Below are positions 25,148 to 32,253 of a stretch of DNA of 64,000 nucleotides, piece by piece. Below the pieces are notes generated by a model, which was not told where the DNA came from, made no database searches, and saw only the letters and a list, made by a program, of their open reading frames with translations. Position 1 is the stretch's first letter. The number at the start of each line of letters is the position of its first letter. The DNA lies in assembly GCF_008124765.1 (NCBI RefSeq), contig NZ_VNHS01000007.1, positions 372,001 to 436,000 on the forward strand, read 5' to 3'. This DNA is from Paenibacillus methanolicus. Lineage in GTDB: Bacteria; Bacillota; Bacilli; Paenibacillales; Paenibacillaceae. A program made the translations under genes and the position numbers.

Positions 25148-26506
25148 ATGGGGAAAAGGTCGGCTGTATTGGGGTTGAGCACGGCGGCGGCATTACTGCT
25201 GAGCGCTTGTTCGAACGAAACGGCGCCAACGAATGAGGCTGCGTCCGGGGAAGGGGAAGCGGGTGGCGGGGGCAAAATCTCGATCACGCTCATGCACCGG
25301 TATCAAGCGTCGAATATCGGCAAGAGCCCGGAGGACACGGCGGTGCTGGACGGGGTGGAGCGGTTCAAGAAGGATTTTCCGGACGTCGAGATCGTGGAGG
25401 AACAGCTGCAGAACGAGGATTACGCGATCAAGGCGCAGGCGCTCGCCGCCGCGGACGATATGCCGGACGTGTTCATCGTGCCTGGCTCGTGGATGACGAA
25501 CTTCGTGGACAACGAGATCGTGCTGCAGCTGAACGAGGAGCTCGATAAGCGTCCCGAATGGCGGGACGGCTACCGGGCCGGCACGCTGGACGCGGGCACG
25601 CGGGAGGGCAAGGTGTTCGGCATCCCGATCGCGGCCGGTCCGACCCATCTGATCTACTACAATGCCGATCTGTTCGCCGATATCGGCTATGACCAATTTC
25701 CCGCTACCTGGGACGAGGTGATGGATGCCGGACGCAAGCTCGCGGACAAGGGCGTCAATCTCTTCTCCTACGGCGACAAATCCAAAGGCTACGCGATGTC
25801 CAGTTGGATCAGCGCCTTGACCGATCGCCATACCGGACCGGAATGGACGGCGTCGATCCTGAGCGGCGGCGGCGCGGCGTTCACCGATCCCGGCTTCGTG
25901 AACGCGATCTCCATTATGTCCGATCTATCCAAGGCCGGCTATCTGAACAAAGACATGAACTCCGTCGACGGCGATACGATGGTGTCCTACTACTTCGAAG
26001 GCCGCTCGGCCGCGTTCGTCAGCGGCATCTGGTCGGCGATGAACGTCGTCAATAACGCGCCGGAGGCGGTGCGGGAAGCGACGAAAGTCGCGGTGTTCCC
26101 GGGCGTGGAAGACGGCAAGGGCGATCCGCTCGCTTCCTCCGGCGGCGCCGGCGTCTACTACAGCGTCCACGCGGGCATCGCGCCCGGGCCGAAGCTGGAT
26201 GCCATCATGACGCTGCTCGAATATATGACGGGTTCGCAGAGCGCCAAGTTGATGGCGGAGGTCGGCGGCTTCCCGGCATACGATCCGGGGGAATTCGATA
26301 CGACTAAGCTGCACCCGGTCGCCCGTGCCGCTTACGAAGCCAGCGCCGCTGCCGATGCGACGAAGATATTCGATCTGTGGTTCGACGCGTCGATCGTCGA
26401 AGTGATCAATACGGAGATTCAAGGCGTCATGTCCGGGTCCAAGACGCCGGCGCAATTAGCCGAAGCGGCGCAGCAAGCCTACGAGACCTTTCTAGCCAAG
26501 CCATGA
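25148..26506 (+). CDS. CUT1-type extracellular solute-binding lipoprotein
   Basis: The ATG at 25148 opens a lipoprotein signal (KRSAVLGLSTAAALLLSAC) with the lipobox LSAC. The mature ~430-residue protein is a family 1 solute-binding protein (MalE/UgpB type): ISITLMHRYQAS, ADDMPDVFIVPGSWM, GKVFGIPIAAGPTHLIYYN and a late GGFPAYDP. It captures the substrate outside the membrane for the two permeases that follow. MalE-type proteins usually bind sugars, but this operon encodes two cyclic-amide hydrolases, so the ligand may be a ureide or hydantoin-like compound or a glycoside carrying one. Confidence 0.9.
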   Translation: MGKRSAVLGLSTAAALLLSACSNETAPTNEAASGEGEAGGGGKISITLMHRYQASNIGKSPEDTAVLDGVERFKKDFPDVEIVEEQLQNEDYAIKAQALAAADDMPDVFIVPGSWMTNFVDNEIVLQLNEELDKRPEWRDGYRAGTLDAGTREGKVFGIPIAAGPTHLIYYNADLFADIGYDQFPATWDEVMDAGRKLADKGVNLFSYGDKSKGYAMSSWISALTDRHTGPEWTASILSGGGAAFTDPGFVNAISIMSDLSKAGYLNKDMNSVDGDTMVSYYFEGRSAAFVSGIWSAMNVVNNAPEAVREATKVAVFPGVEDGKGDPLASSGGAGVYYSVHAGIAPGPKLDAIMTLLEYMTGSQSAKLMAEVGGFPAYDPGEFDTTKLHPVARAAYEASAAADATKIFDLWFDASIVEVINTEIQGVMSGSKTPAQLAEAAQQAYETFLAKP

Positions 26507-26533
26507 CGGAATTCGATCGAGGGAGGTGACCGC

Positions 26534-27433
26534 ATGGGCAAAGCATTGCGTCCTTCCGGCTGGCTGGTGCTGCTGTATCTCCTGCCGGGGCTGGCGATCT
26601 ATTCGTTCGTCGTGCTCGTTCCGATTCTATCCGCGTTCCGCTACAGCTTCTTCTCGTGGACGGGCAGACCGAAGAAAAGCTATATCGGGCTGGACAATTA
26701 CGCGGAGATTCTACGCGATGAGGTGTTCTGGCACGCGTTCTGGAACAACGTAATCATGACCGCTTACGGCTTGATCGGGCAGGTGGGGCTGGCCTTCGTC
26801 TTCGCGCTGTTCCTCATGTCGAAGGCGGTCAGGTGGAAAGGATTCCACCGCACGATCAGCTTCTTCCCCTCCACGATGGCGCCGATCATCATCGCCTTCC
26901 TGTGGACGTTGATCTACAACTACAACTATGGGTTATTCAACGAGTTTCTGCGGATCGTCGGACTGGAGCGGTGGGTACAATCGTGGCTGGATTTGTCCGG
27001 CCCGATCGTCCTCCTCGTCTCCATCCCGCTCTCGTGGCAAAATATCGGGTTCTACACGCTGCTCATGCTCGCCGGGCTCGCGGCCATCAACAAAGAGGTG
27101 CTCGAGGTGGCGGAGCTGGACGGCGCGACCGGATTCCGCAAAGCGTGGTACGTCATGATCCCGCTCGCCAAGCCGACCCTGATCGTCTCCTCGCTGCTCT
27201 GCATCGCCAATAACATGCGGGGGTTCGAGCACATCTACGCGATGACGGGCGGGGGCCCGGGGAACGCGTCGTCGGTTATGGCCTTGTACGCCTACGAGAC
27301 GTCGTTCCTCCGCTTCCGCTACGGGTACGGATCGGCGCTCGCCATCATGATCATGGCGCTGACGCTGCTCATCATTCTGATCGGCACGGCGCTGCTGCAG
27401 CGCAGGCGCGGCGCGGAAGGAGTGGAGCACTAA
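26534..27433 (+). CDS. ABC transporter permease, MalF/UgpA type
   Basis: A 299-residue permease with six hydrophobic helices. The EAA loop that docks to the ATPase is seen as EVLEVAELDGATGFRKAWYV at about 196-215, followed by MIPLAKPT. GGGAGG precedes the ATG. Its stop overlaps the next start (TAATG), coupling it to the second permease. No ATPase gene occurs in the operon; CUT1 importers of this type are commonly powered by a shared MsmX-like ATPase encoded elsewhere. Confidence 0.92.
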   Translation: MGKALRPSGWLVLLYLLPGLAIYSFVVLVPILSAFRYSFFSWTGRPKKSYIGLDNYAEILRDEVFWHAFWNNVIMTAYGLIGQVGLAFVFALFLMSKAVRWKGFHRTISFFPSTMAPIIIAFLWTLIYNYNYGLFNEFLRIVGLERWVQSWLDLSGPIVLLVSIPLSWQNIGFYTLLMLAGLAAINKEVLEVAELDGATGFRKAWYVMIPLAKPTLIVSSLLCIANNMRGFEHIYAMTGGGPGNASSVMALYAYETSFLRFRYGYGSALAIMIMALTLLIILIGTALLQRRRGAEGVEH

Positions 27434-28305
27434 TGGAGCAAGCGATGGACATGGCCGCAGCCGAGCGCGGGAGCGCGAATCTCGCCAGGCTGATCAAGAA
27501 GCTGCTGCTCAACGTGATTATGATGCTGTTCAGCGCCAGCTGCATTTTTCCGCTAATCTGGATCGGCTATTCGTCGCTCAAGACCCAGTCGGAGTTCTCG
27601 AACAGCATTATCAGCCTGCCGCAAAAGCTACATTTTAGCAACTACGCGGAAGCGATCAAGCTCACCAACATGCTTCAGCTGTCGTGGAACAGCGCCCGCG
27701 TCACTGCCGTCTCCGTGTTGGCGATCGTGCTGATCGCCTTCGCGACCGGCTACCTGATCGCCAGAGTCCGGTTCAAAGGCAAGCGTCTGATGGTCGTCTA
27801 CTACTTGTTCGGTCTGCTCGTTCCGATCCACGCCCTGCTCGTCCCCGTCTACTTGCTCTTCAAAGAATCGGGGCTGGCCGACCAATGGTACACGCTGATC
27901 ATCCCGTACGTGGCGTTTAATCTGTCGATGCCGATCCTGCTCGTCGCCAGCTATATTACGGGCATCCCGAAGGAGATCGAGGAAGCGGCGGCGATCGACG
28001 GGCTCGGGTTCAGCCGGACGATGTTCACGATCATTCTGCCGATGGCGGCGCCCGTACTGACGACGGTGGCGATTCTGCAGTTTTTCTCCTGCTGGAACGA
28101 GTTCTCGTTCGCGCTCGTCCTGCTGAAGGACGAAGCGCTGCGCACGGTGCCGCTCGGCATGTCGTACTTCAAATCGCAGCACAGCACGAATTACCCGCAG
28201 CTGATGGCCGGCATGGTGCTGTCGATTTTGCCGGTGGCCGTCGTCTATTTCGCGTTCAGCTCGCGCATCGTCGCGGGCGTCATGGCCGGCGCGGTCAAAG
28301 GGTAG
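27433..28305 (+). CDS. ABC transporter permease, MalG/UgpE type
   Basis: A 290-residue partner permease with six helices and an EAA loop EIEEAAAIDGLGFSRTMFTI, then ILPMAAPVL. It starts on the final A of the upstream stop codon. Together with the lipoprotein and MalF-type permease it forms a complete importer apart from the ATPase. Confidence 0.92.
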   Translation: MEQAMDMAAAERGSANLARLIKKLLLNVIMMLFSASCIFPLIWIGYSSLKTQSEFSNSIISLPQKLHFSNYAEAIKLTNMLQLSWNSARVTAVSVLAIVLIAFATGYLIARVRFKGKRLMVVYYLFGLLVPIHALLVPVYLLFKESGLADQWYTLIIPYVAFNLSMPILLVASYITGIPKEIEEAAAIDGLGFSRTMFTIILPMAAPVLTTVAILQFFSCWNEFSFALVLLKDEALRTVPLGMSYFKSQHSTNYPQLMAGMVLSILPVAVVYFAFSSRIVAGVMAGAVKG

Positions 28306-28356
28306 TCCGAAGCCGCGACTGCCCCGCAAGCCCTAATTCAGAGGAGGAATGAACAC

Positions 28357-29400
28357 ATGTTGAATCAAGAGCAACCGATCGTCCGCACGCCAGATAGGTC
28401 CAAATGGAACGAGTCGTTCTACCGCCGCTCGATGGAGCTGCCCGACGAACTGCTCATCGGCGCGATCGACAGCCATGTGCACGCAGGGCCGGTGCTGAAT
28501 TCGAACCCTGGCCATCTGGATCCGATCCAAGTCGCGCAAGAGGCGGCCGCGGCCGGCATGCGAAGCATCGTCTACTACGACGTATTCGGCTGGGCGTCGG
28601 GCATGGCGTGGGTCGTCAACCGCCACGTCCCCGGCATCCACACGTACGGCGGCTATCTGATGAACTCCTGTCACGGCGGTCTCAATCCGCGTTCGATCCG
28701 CACGGCGCTGCATATGGAGGAAGGCTGCCGGTTCATCAGCTTCGGCTCGCACTGCACGCGTCACTCGGCGGAGCGGGAATCGACGCTCATCGACGGCAAG
28801 CTTGTTCCGTTCAAGGACGCGTTCCCCAAGTTCGCGAAGGAGGAGCTGCCGGTCGCCACGTCCGTGCCGCTTGACGGCTCCATACCGGAGGAGCTGGACG
28901 AGATTCTGACGATGATCGCCCAGCATCCGCAGGTGTATCTGAACACGGGGCATGTATCCGTCGCTGAGGCGCTGCGCTTGCTCGATCTAGCGGAGCAATA
29001 CGGGATCAAGAAGGTGCTCATTGCCCACCCGGTGCGAGGGCGGATGACGGTGGAGCAGCAGAAGGAGGCCGCGGCCCGTGGCGCTTTCTTGGAAGCGTGT
29101 CTAGTCGATTGGCTGTATCCGGACGTGCCGCGCACCCACTACTATGTCGAGCGCGAATACATGGACATGGGCGCCGAGCTCGGCCGCCATACGAACGCCG
29201 TCGCTTGGATGAAGACGATCAGGGAAGTCGGGATCGACCGGTTCGTGCTCGGCACGGACTACGGCATCCGCGCCGCGTCGACGCCGGTTCAAGGCATGCG
29301 GACGATGATCGCGTCGATGCTCGATTACCAATTCGCGCCTGACGATATTTACCATATGGTGGCGACCAATCCGGCCAAGCTGATCGGCTTGGACGATTAG
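28357..29400 (+). CDS. DUF6282-like amidohydrolase-fold metal-dependent hydrolase
   Basis: A 347-residue protein with the amidohydrolase metal opening DSHVHAGP (His40, His42), a later NTGHVSVAEAL, VLIAHPVRG and a closing VLGTDYGIR, which supply the expected His and Asp ligands in a TIM barrel. The layout matches DUF6282-type proteins, whose substrates are unknown. There is no signal peptide, so it acts in the cytoplasm on imported substrate. GGAGGA precedes the ATG. Placed between the permeases and the allantoinase-like gene, it is a candidate for opening or trimming the imported compound before or after that enzyme. Confidence 0.75.
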   Translation: MLNQEQPIVRTPDRSKWNESFYRRSMELPDELLIGAIDSHVHAGPVLNSNPGHLDPIQVAQEAAAAGMRSIVYYDVFGWASGMAWVVNRHVPGIHTYGGYLMNSCHGGLNPRSIRTALHMEEGCRFISFGSHCTRHSAERESTLIDGKLVPFKDAFPKFAKEELPVATSVPLDGSIPEELDEILTMIAQHPQVYLNTGHVSVAEALRLLDLAEQYGIKKVLIAHPVRGRMTVEQQKEAAARGAFLEACLVDWLYPDVPRTHYYVEREYMDMGAELGRHTNAVAWMKTIREVGIDRFVLGTDYGIRAASTPVQGMRTMIASMLDYQFAPDDIYHMVATNPAKLIGLDD

Positions 29401-29460
29401 CTTGGCCGGCCCATGGCCGGAAGCTGCCAAGTCGAAGCCGGATAGGAGTGAGGCGACCGC

Positions 29461-30861
29461 ATGAGAACAAGGAGCGCTGCGGGGCAGTCATATGAGCTTG
29501 TCATCGCGAACGGGGAGGTCGTGCTGGAGGATCGCGTGGCGCGGGCGGAGATCGGCATCCGAGACGGCCGCATCGCCGCGATCGCCCCGTCCGTCGAGCG
29601 CGGCGGCGCGAGGATCGTCGATGCGGCGGGACTCGTCGTCATGCCGGGGATGATCGACGCGCACGTCCATCTCAACGAACCGGGTCTCGGCCACTGGGAA
29701 GGCTTCGTCACCGGAACGAACGCGCTGGCGGCCGGCGGCTGTACCGCCTTCATCGATATGCCGCTGAACGGGATACCGCCGACGGTGACCGTCGATGCAT
29801 TGGAGCGCAAGCGCAAGCGGGCGGCGGGCGCCGCGTTGATCGATTACGCCTTCTGGGGTGGGCTCATGCCGGGCTATCTGGGCGAACTGCCCGCCCTCGC
29901 GGAGGCAGGGGTCGTCGGCTTCAAGGCGTTCATGTCGTCGCCGGGCGACGAGGACGAGGACGCGTTCCGGCGCTCGGACGACGGCACGCTGCTCGAGGGC
30001 ATGAAGCGGATCGCCGAGCTGGGCAAGATACTCGTGCTCCACGCGGAGGACGAGTCGATCGTCGCCCGGTTGACCGCGATCGCCCGCGCGGAGGGTCGGC
30101 AGTCAGCGGCGGATTATGCCGCCACGCGCCCGGTCGAGGCGGAGACGGAGGCGGTCGGCAAGGCGCTGAACTATGCGAAGCAGACCGGATGCCGGTTGCA
30201 CTTCGCCCATATTAGCAGCGAAGCGGCCGTGCGGATGATCGGCGCGGCGAGGCTGGCGGGCGTCGACGTCTCCCTTGAGACGTGCCCGCATTATCTGGCG
30301 CTGACCGATGAGGATCTCGCGAGGCTCGGCGCCGTTGCCAAATGCGCGCCGCCGCTGCGCGGTCCGCAGGAACGGGCGAAGCTGTGGCAATGCCTCGAAC
30401 GCGGCGAGATCGATCTGATCGCGTCCGATCATTCGCCTTGTCCGGGCGAGCTGAAGCAATCGTCCGATCTGTTCGCCGCATGGGGCGGCATCGCCGGAGC
30501 GCAGAGCTCGCTTACGCTGCTCGTGGACGAAGGGCACCGGAAGCGCGGCATGCCGCTTAGCGCCATCAGCCGCTTGCTCGCGGGCGCACCCGCCGCGAGG
30601 TTCGGGCTGGACGGCCGCAAAGGCGCGATCAAGGAAGGCCTCGACGCCGATCTGGCGCTGATCGACCTGAACCGGAAGTACCGCTTAACGGCCGAGCAAC
30701 TCCAACATAGGCACAAGCATACCCCTTACCTCGACCGGGAGATTGGCTGCAAGGTAGCGTCGACGCTGCTTCGGGGCACGATCGTGTACGCCGAGCAGGA
30801 CGGTATCGCTCCGATACGGAATGGGAGGGAGCTTCATGCGATTGGAACCCGCCTCGAATAA
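29461..30861 (+). CDS. Allantoinase / dihydroorotase-type cyclic amidohydrolase
   Basis: A 466-residue member of the cyclic amidohydrolase group. Metal ligands are all present: DAHVHLNEPG (His68, His70), the carboxylated lysine in GFKAFMSS (Lys155), His194 in LHAED, His250 in FAHIS and Asp323 in SDHSP. The sequence is closest in style to allantoinase (GHWEGFVTGTNALAAGGCTAF, DMPLN), which hydrolyses allantoin to allantoate; hydantoinases and dihydroorotases share these motifs, so the exact ring is not settled. Its 3' end overlaps the next gene by 26 bases. Confidence 0.85.
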   Translation: MRTRSAAGQSYELVIANGEVVLEDRVARAEIGIRDGRIAAIAPSVERGGARIVDAAGLVVMPGMIDAHVHLNEPGLGHWEGFVTGTNALAAGGCTAFIDMPLNGIPPTVTVDALERKRKRAAGAALIDYAFWGGLMPGYLGELPALAEAGVVGFKAFMSSPGDEDEDAFRRSDDGTLLEGMKRIAELGKILVLHAEDESIVARLTAIARAEGRQSAADYAATRPVEAETEAVGKALNYAKQTGCRLHFAHISSEAAVRMIGAARLAGVDVSLETCPHYLALTDEDLARLGAVAKCAPPLRGPQERAKLWQCLERGEIDLIASDHSPCPGELKQSSDLFAAWGGIAGAQSSLTLLVDEGHRKRGMPLSAISRLLAGAPAARFGLDGRKGAIKEGLDADLALIDLNRKYRLTAEQLQHRHKHTPYLDREIGCKVASTLLRGTIVYAEQDGIAPIRNGRELHAIGTRLE

Positions 30862-31270
30862 GGAAACCGAAGAGGAGCCGCTCCCCCGCGAATGGAAGGC
30901 GCTGTTCGCGCAGATACCGCGCGAGAGCATGAACGGCTACGTGGAGCAAGTGTTGGGACCGCTGATGCCTTGCCACCCCGGCCATCCGCGAGCCAAGCTA
31001 TCGCTGCGCGAAAGCAATGAGCGCAGACAGCGGGAGGAGCTGCTGCTCACGCTCGAGACGTTGATCGCCTGCGACGGGCAAATTAACGAATTGGCGAATC
31101 GGCTCTATATCCATCGCAATACGGCCGCTTACCGGATCGAGAAGCTGGAGAAGCTGCTCGGCCTGCAGTTGAAGCAGACCGATAGCCTGCTGAGGCTCAA
31201 GCTGGCATTCGTCTTTAGGCGGCTACTGTCCGAAGAGGAACGAGACGCGAGGACGGATGGCAACCGGTGA
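30836..31270 (+). CDS. PucR-type C-terminal HTH protein (truncated form)
   Basis: GGGAGG inside the upstream gene lies 7 bases before the ATG at 30836; 144 residues. The C-terminal half has the PucR/CdaR helix-turn-helix: LLLTLETLIACDGQINELAN, then RLYIHRNTAAYRIEKLEKLL. Full PucR regulators are 500 or more residues with an N-terminal purine-catabolism sensor domain; that is absent here. The overlap with the allantoinase-like gene ties it to ureide or purine metabolism. It may be a small DNA-binding partner or a natural remnant that stayed functional. Confidence 0.8.
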   Translation: MRLEPASNKETEEEPLPREWKALFAQIPRESMNGYVEQVLGPLMPCHPGHPRAKLSLRESNERRQREELLLTLETLIACDGQINELANRLYIHRNTAAYRIEKLEKLLGLQLKQTDSLLRLKLAFVFRRLLSEEERDARTDGNR

Positions 31271-31299
31271 CGGGGATGTCGCGTAATCATAGTGTAGGG

Positions 31300-31335
31300 A
31301 AACAGGCCGATGGACATCCATCGGCCTGTTTATAG
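31300..31335 (+). terminator. Strong intrinsic terminator
   Basis: AACAGGCCGATGGA (31301-31314) pairs exactly with TCCATCGGCCTGTT (31317-31330), followed by TATAGTTT. It closes the amidohydrolase operon. Confidence 0.9.
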
Positions 31336-31380
31336 TTTGAAAAAATATGCAACCGTTCATTATTTGGATAATAACGTAAA

Positions 31381-31980
31381 GCGTGTCTGCGGAAGCGGAC
31401 GAAAGCGAGGGTCAGCAGAGCGTAGATGAAGAGCATGAAAAAGGGAGTCACCACCCAAGGCACAACGTTTCGTAAGAGGTTAAAACAAGAGCCTTGTCCA
31501 AATGAACAGCTCCGGTTCAGACATCTGGACAAAGCGAGCGTACCTCGAAGGACACATCAACGCCGGCCGCGTCACGAGTCACGCCCTATCCGGGAGTCCA
31601 GAGGGCCGGGGCCCTTGGTTCCCCTCGGCGGAGGGCAATGCTGTCAGGTTAAGGAAAAACGTCGGATGAACCAACTAGGGCCGTTAGTTGATAGGCTTAA
31701 GTCTTAGGAGGACTTCAAAACCTGCTGAAGCTTTGTCCAAAGGACAAAAGCGTGCCCCGCTCAAGCCAACCCTCCGACCGCGAACAAACATGCCAGCACG
31801 AAATAGGGAGTCCAGAGGGCAAAGTCCTTTGGAGCCTCCTCGGCGGAGGAGGTGGGAGGAGGGAGCAACAAAAGTCGGGTCAAAAGGGCGGAGCCCTCTT
31901 AACCTGACAGCATTGCGGCGGAGGGGGAAGGGGCGAGGGTGAAAGGTGGGTTTTGAAGGGCGAAGCCCTTATATTCCCAA
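31381..31980. repeat. Dispersed hairpin-rich repeat, copy A (contains a nested insertion)
   Basis: Copy A shares a long ordered series of blocks with copy C (62028-62560): GCGTGTC, CCACCCAAGGCAC, CCTTGTCC...GGACAAAGCGAG, GGACACATCAACG-CGGCCGCG, then inside the nested unit CAACTA...TAGTTG, GGCTTAAGTCTTAGGA, CTTTGTCC...GGACAAAAG, GACCGCGAACAAACATGC and CCTCCTCGGCGGAGGAGG. It ends with AGGGCGAAGCCCT (about 31957-31970). The outer member (31381-31634 plus 31917-31980) is interrupted by the 282-bp unit described separately. No protein frame here is convincing. The remaining gap to 32253 holds only an inverted repeat GACAAACG/CGTTTGTC (32056-32098). Confidence 0.8.
31635..31916. mobile_element. 282-bp MITE-like element with 19-bp terminal inverted repeats
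   Basis: The left end GCAATGCTGTCAGGTTAAG (31635-31653) is the exact reverse complement of the right end (31898-31916). Both sides are flanked by the direct repeat GGCGGAGG (31627-31634 and 31917-31924), as expected for an 8-bp target duplication. Joining the flanks with one copy removed gives CCCCTCGGCGGAGGGGGAAG, which matches the uninterrupted CCCCTCAGCGGAGGGGGAAG in copy B (34870-34889). The interior has no transposase and is itself a member of the hairpin repeat family. The transposase family that would move it cannot be named from the ends alone. Confidence 0.75.
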
Positions 31981-32181
31981 ACTTCTCCTTCCCTAATTCC
32001 TCGAGCTGATTTATTATAATGTTATTGGATTTCGCTATCTGTTAATCCATTTTTCGACAAACGACGACGGCAATCCGCGTTCGCCTCGCGCGTTTGTCCG
32101 TCCGCCGCATCCATCTGCGGGGAGCTTCCGTCCGACGGCTGCAAGGCGGAGGCAAAGAGGCACGATTTATACATACTAAAA

Positions 32182-32195
32182 TGTAAGCGCTATCT
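32182..32195 (+). promoter_or_regulatory. cre (CcpA) site upstream of the membrane AraC regulator
   Basis: TGTAAGCGCTATCT matches 13 of 14 positions of the cre consensus TGWNANCGNTNWCA and lies 59 bases before the start codon, so catabolite repression of this regulator is likely. Confidence 0.6.
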
Positions 32196-32253
32196 TATGG
32201 AGTGGGGTCTATTTGTTCCGGCTGCTAAGCCAAGAGAAGAGAGGAGAGGTTTC

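Noticed and set aside
31381-31980. CRISPR-like array
   Set aside because: The repeated blocks are not evenly spaced identical repeats with unique spacers, and no cas genes are present.
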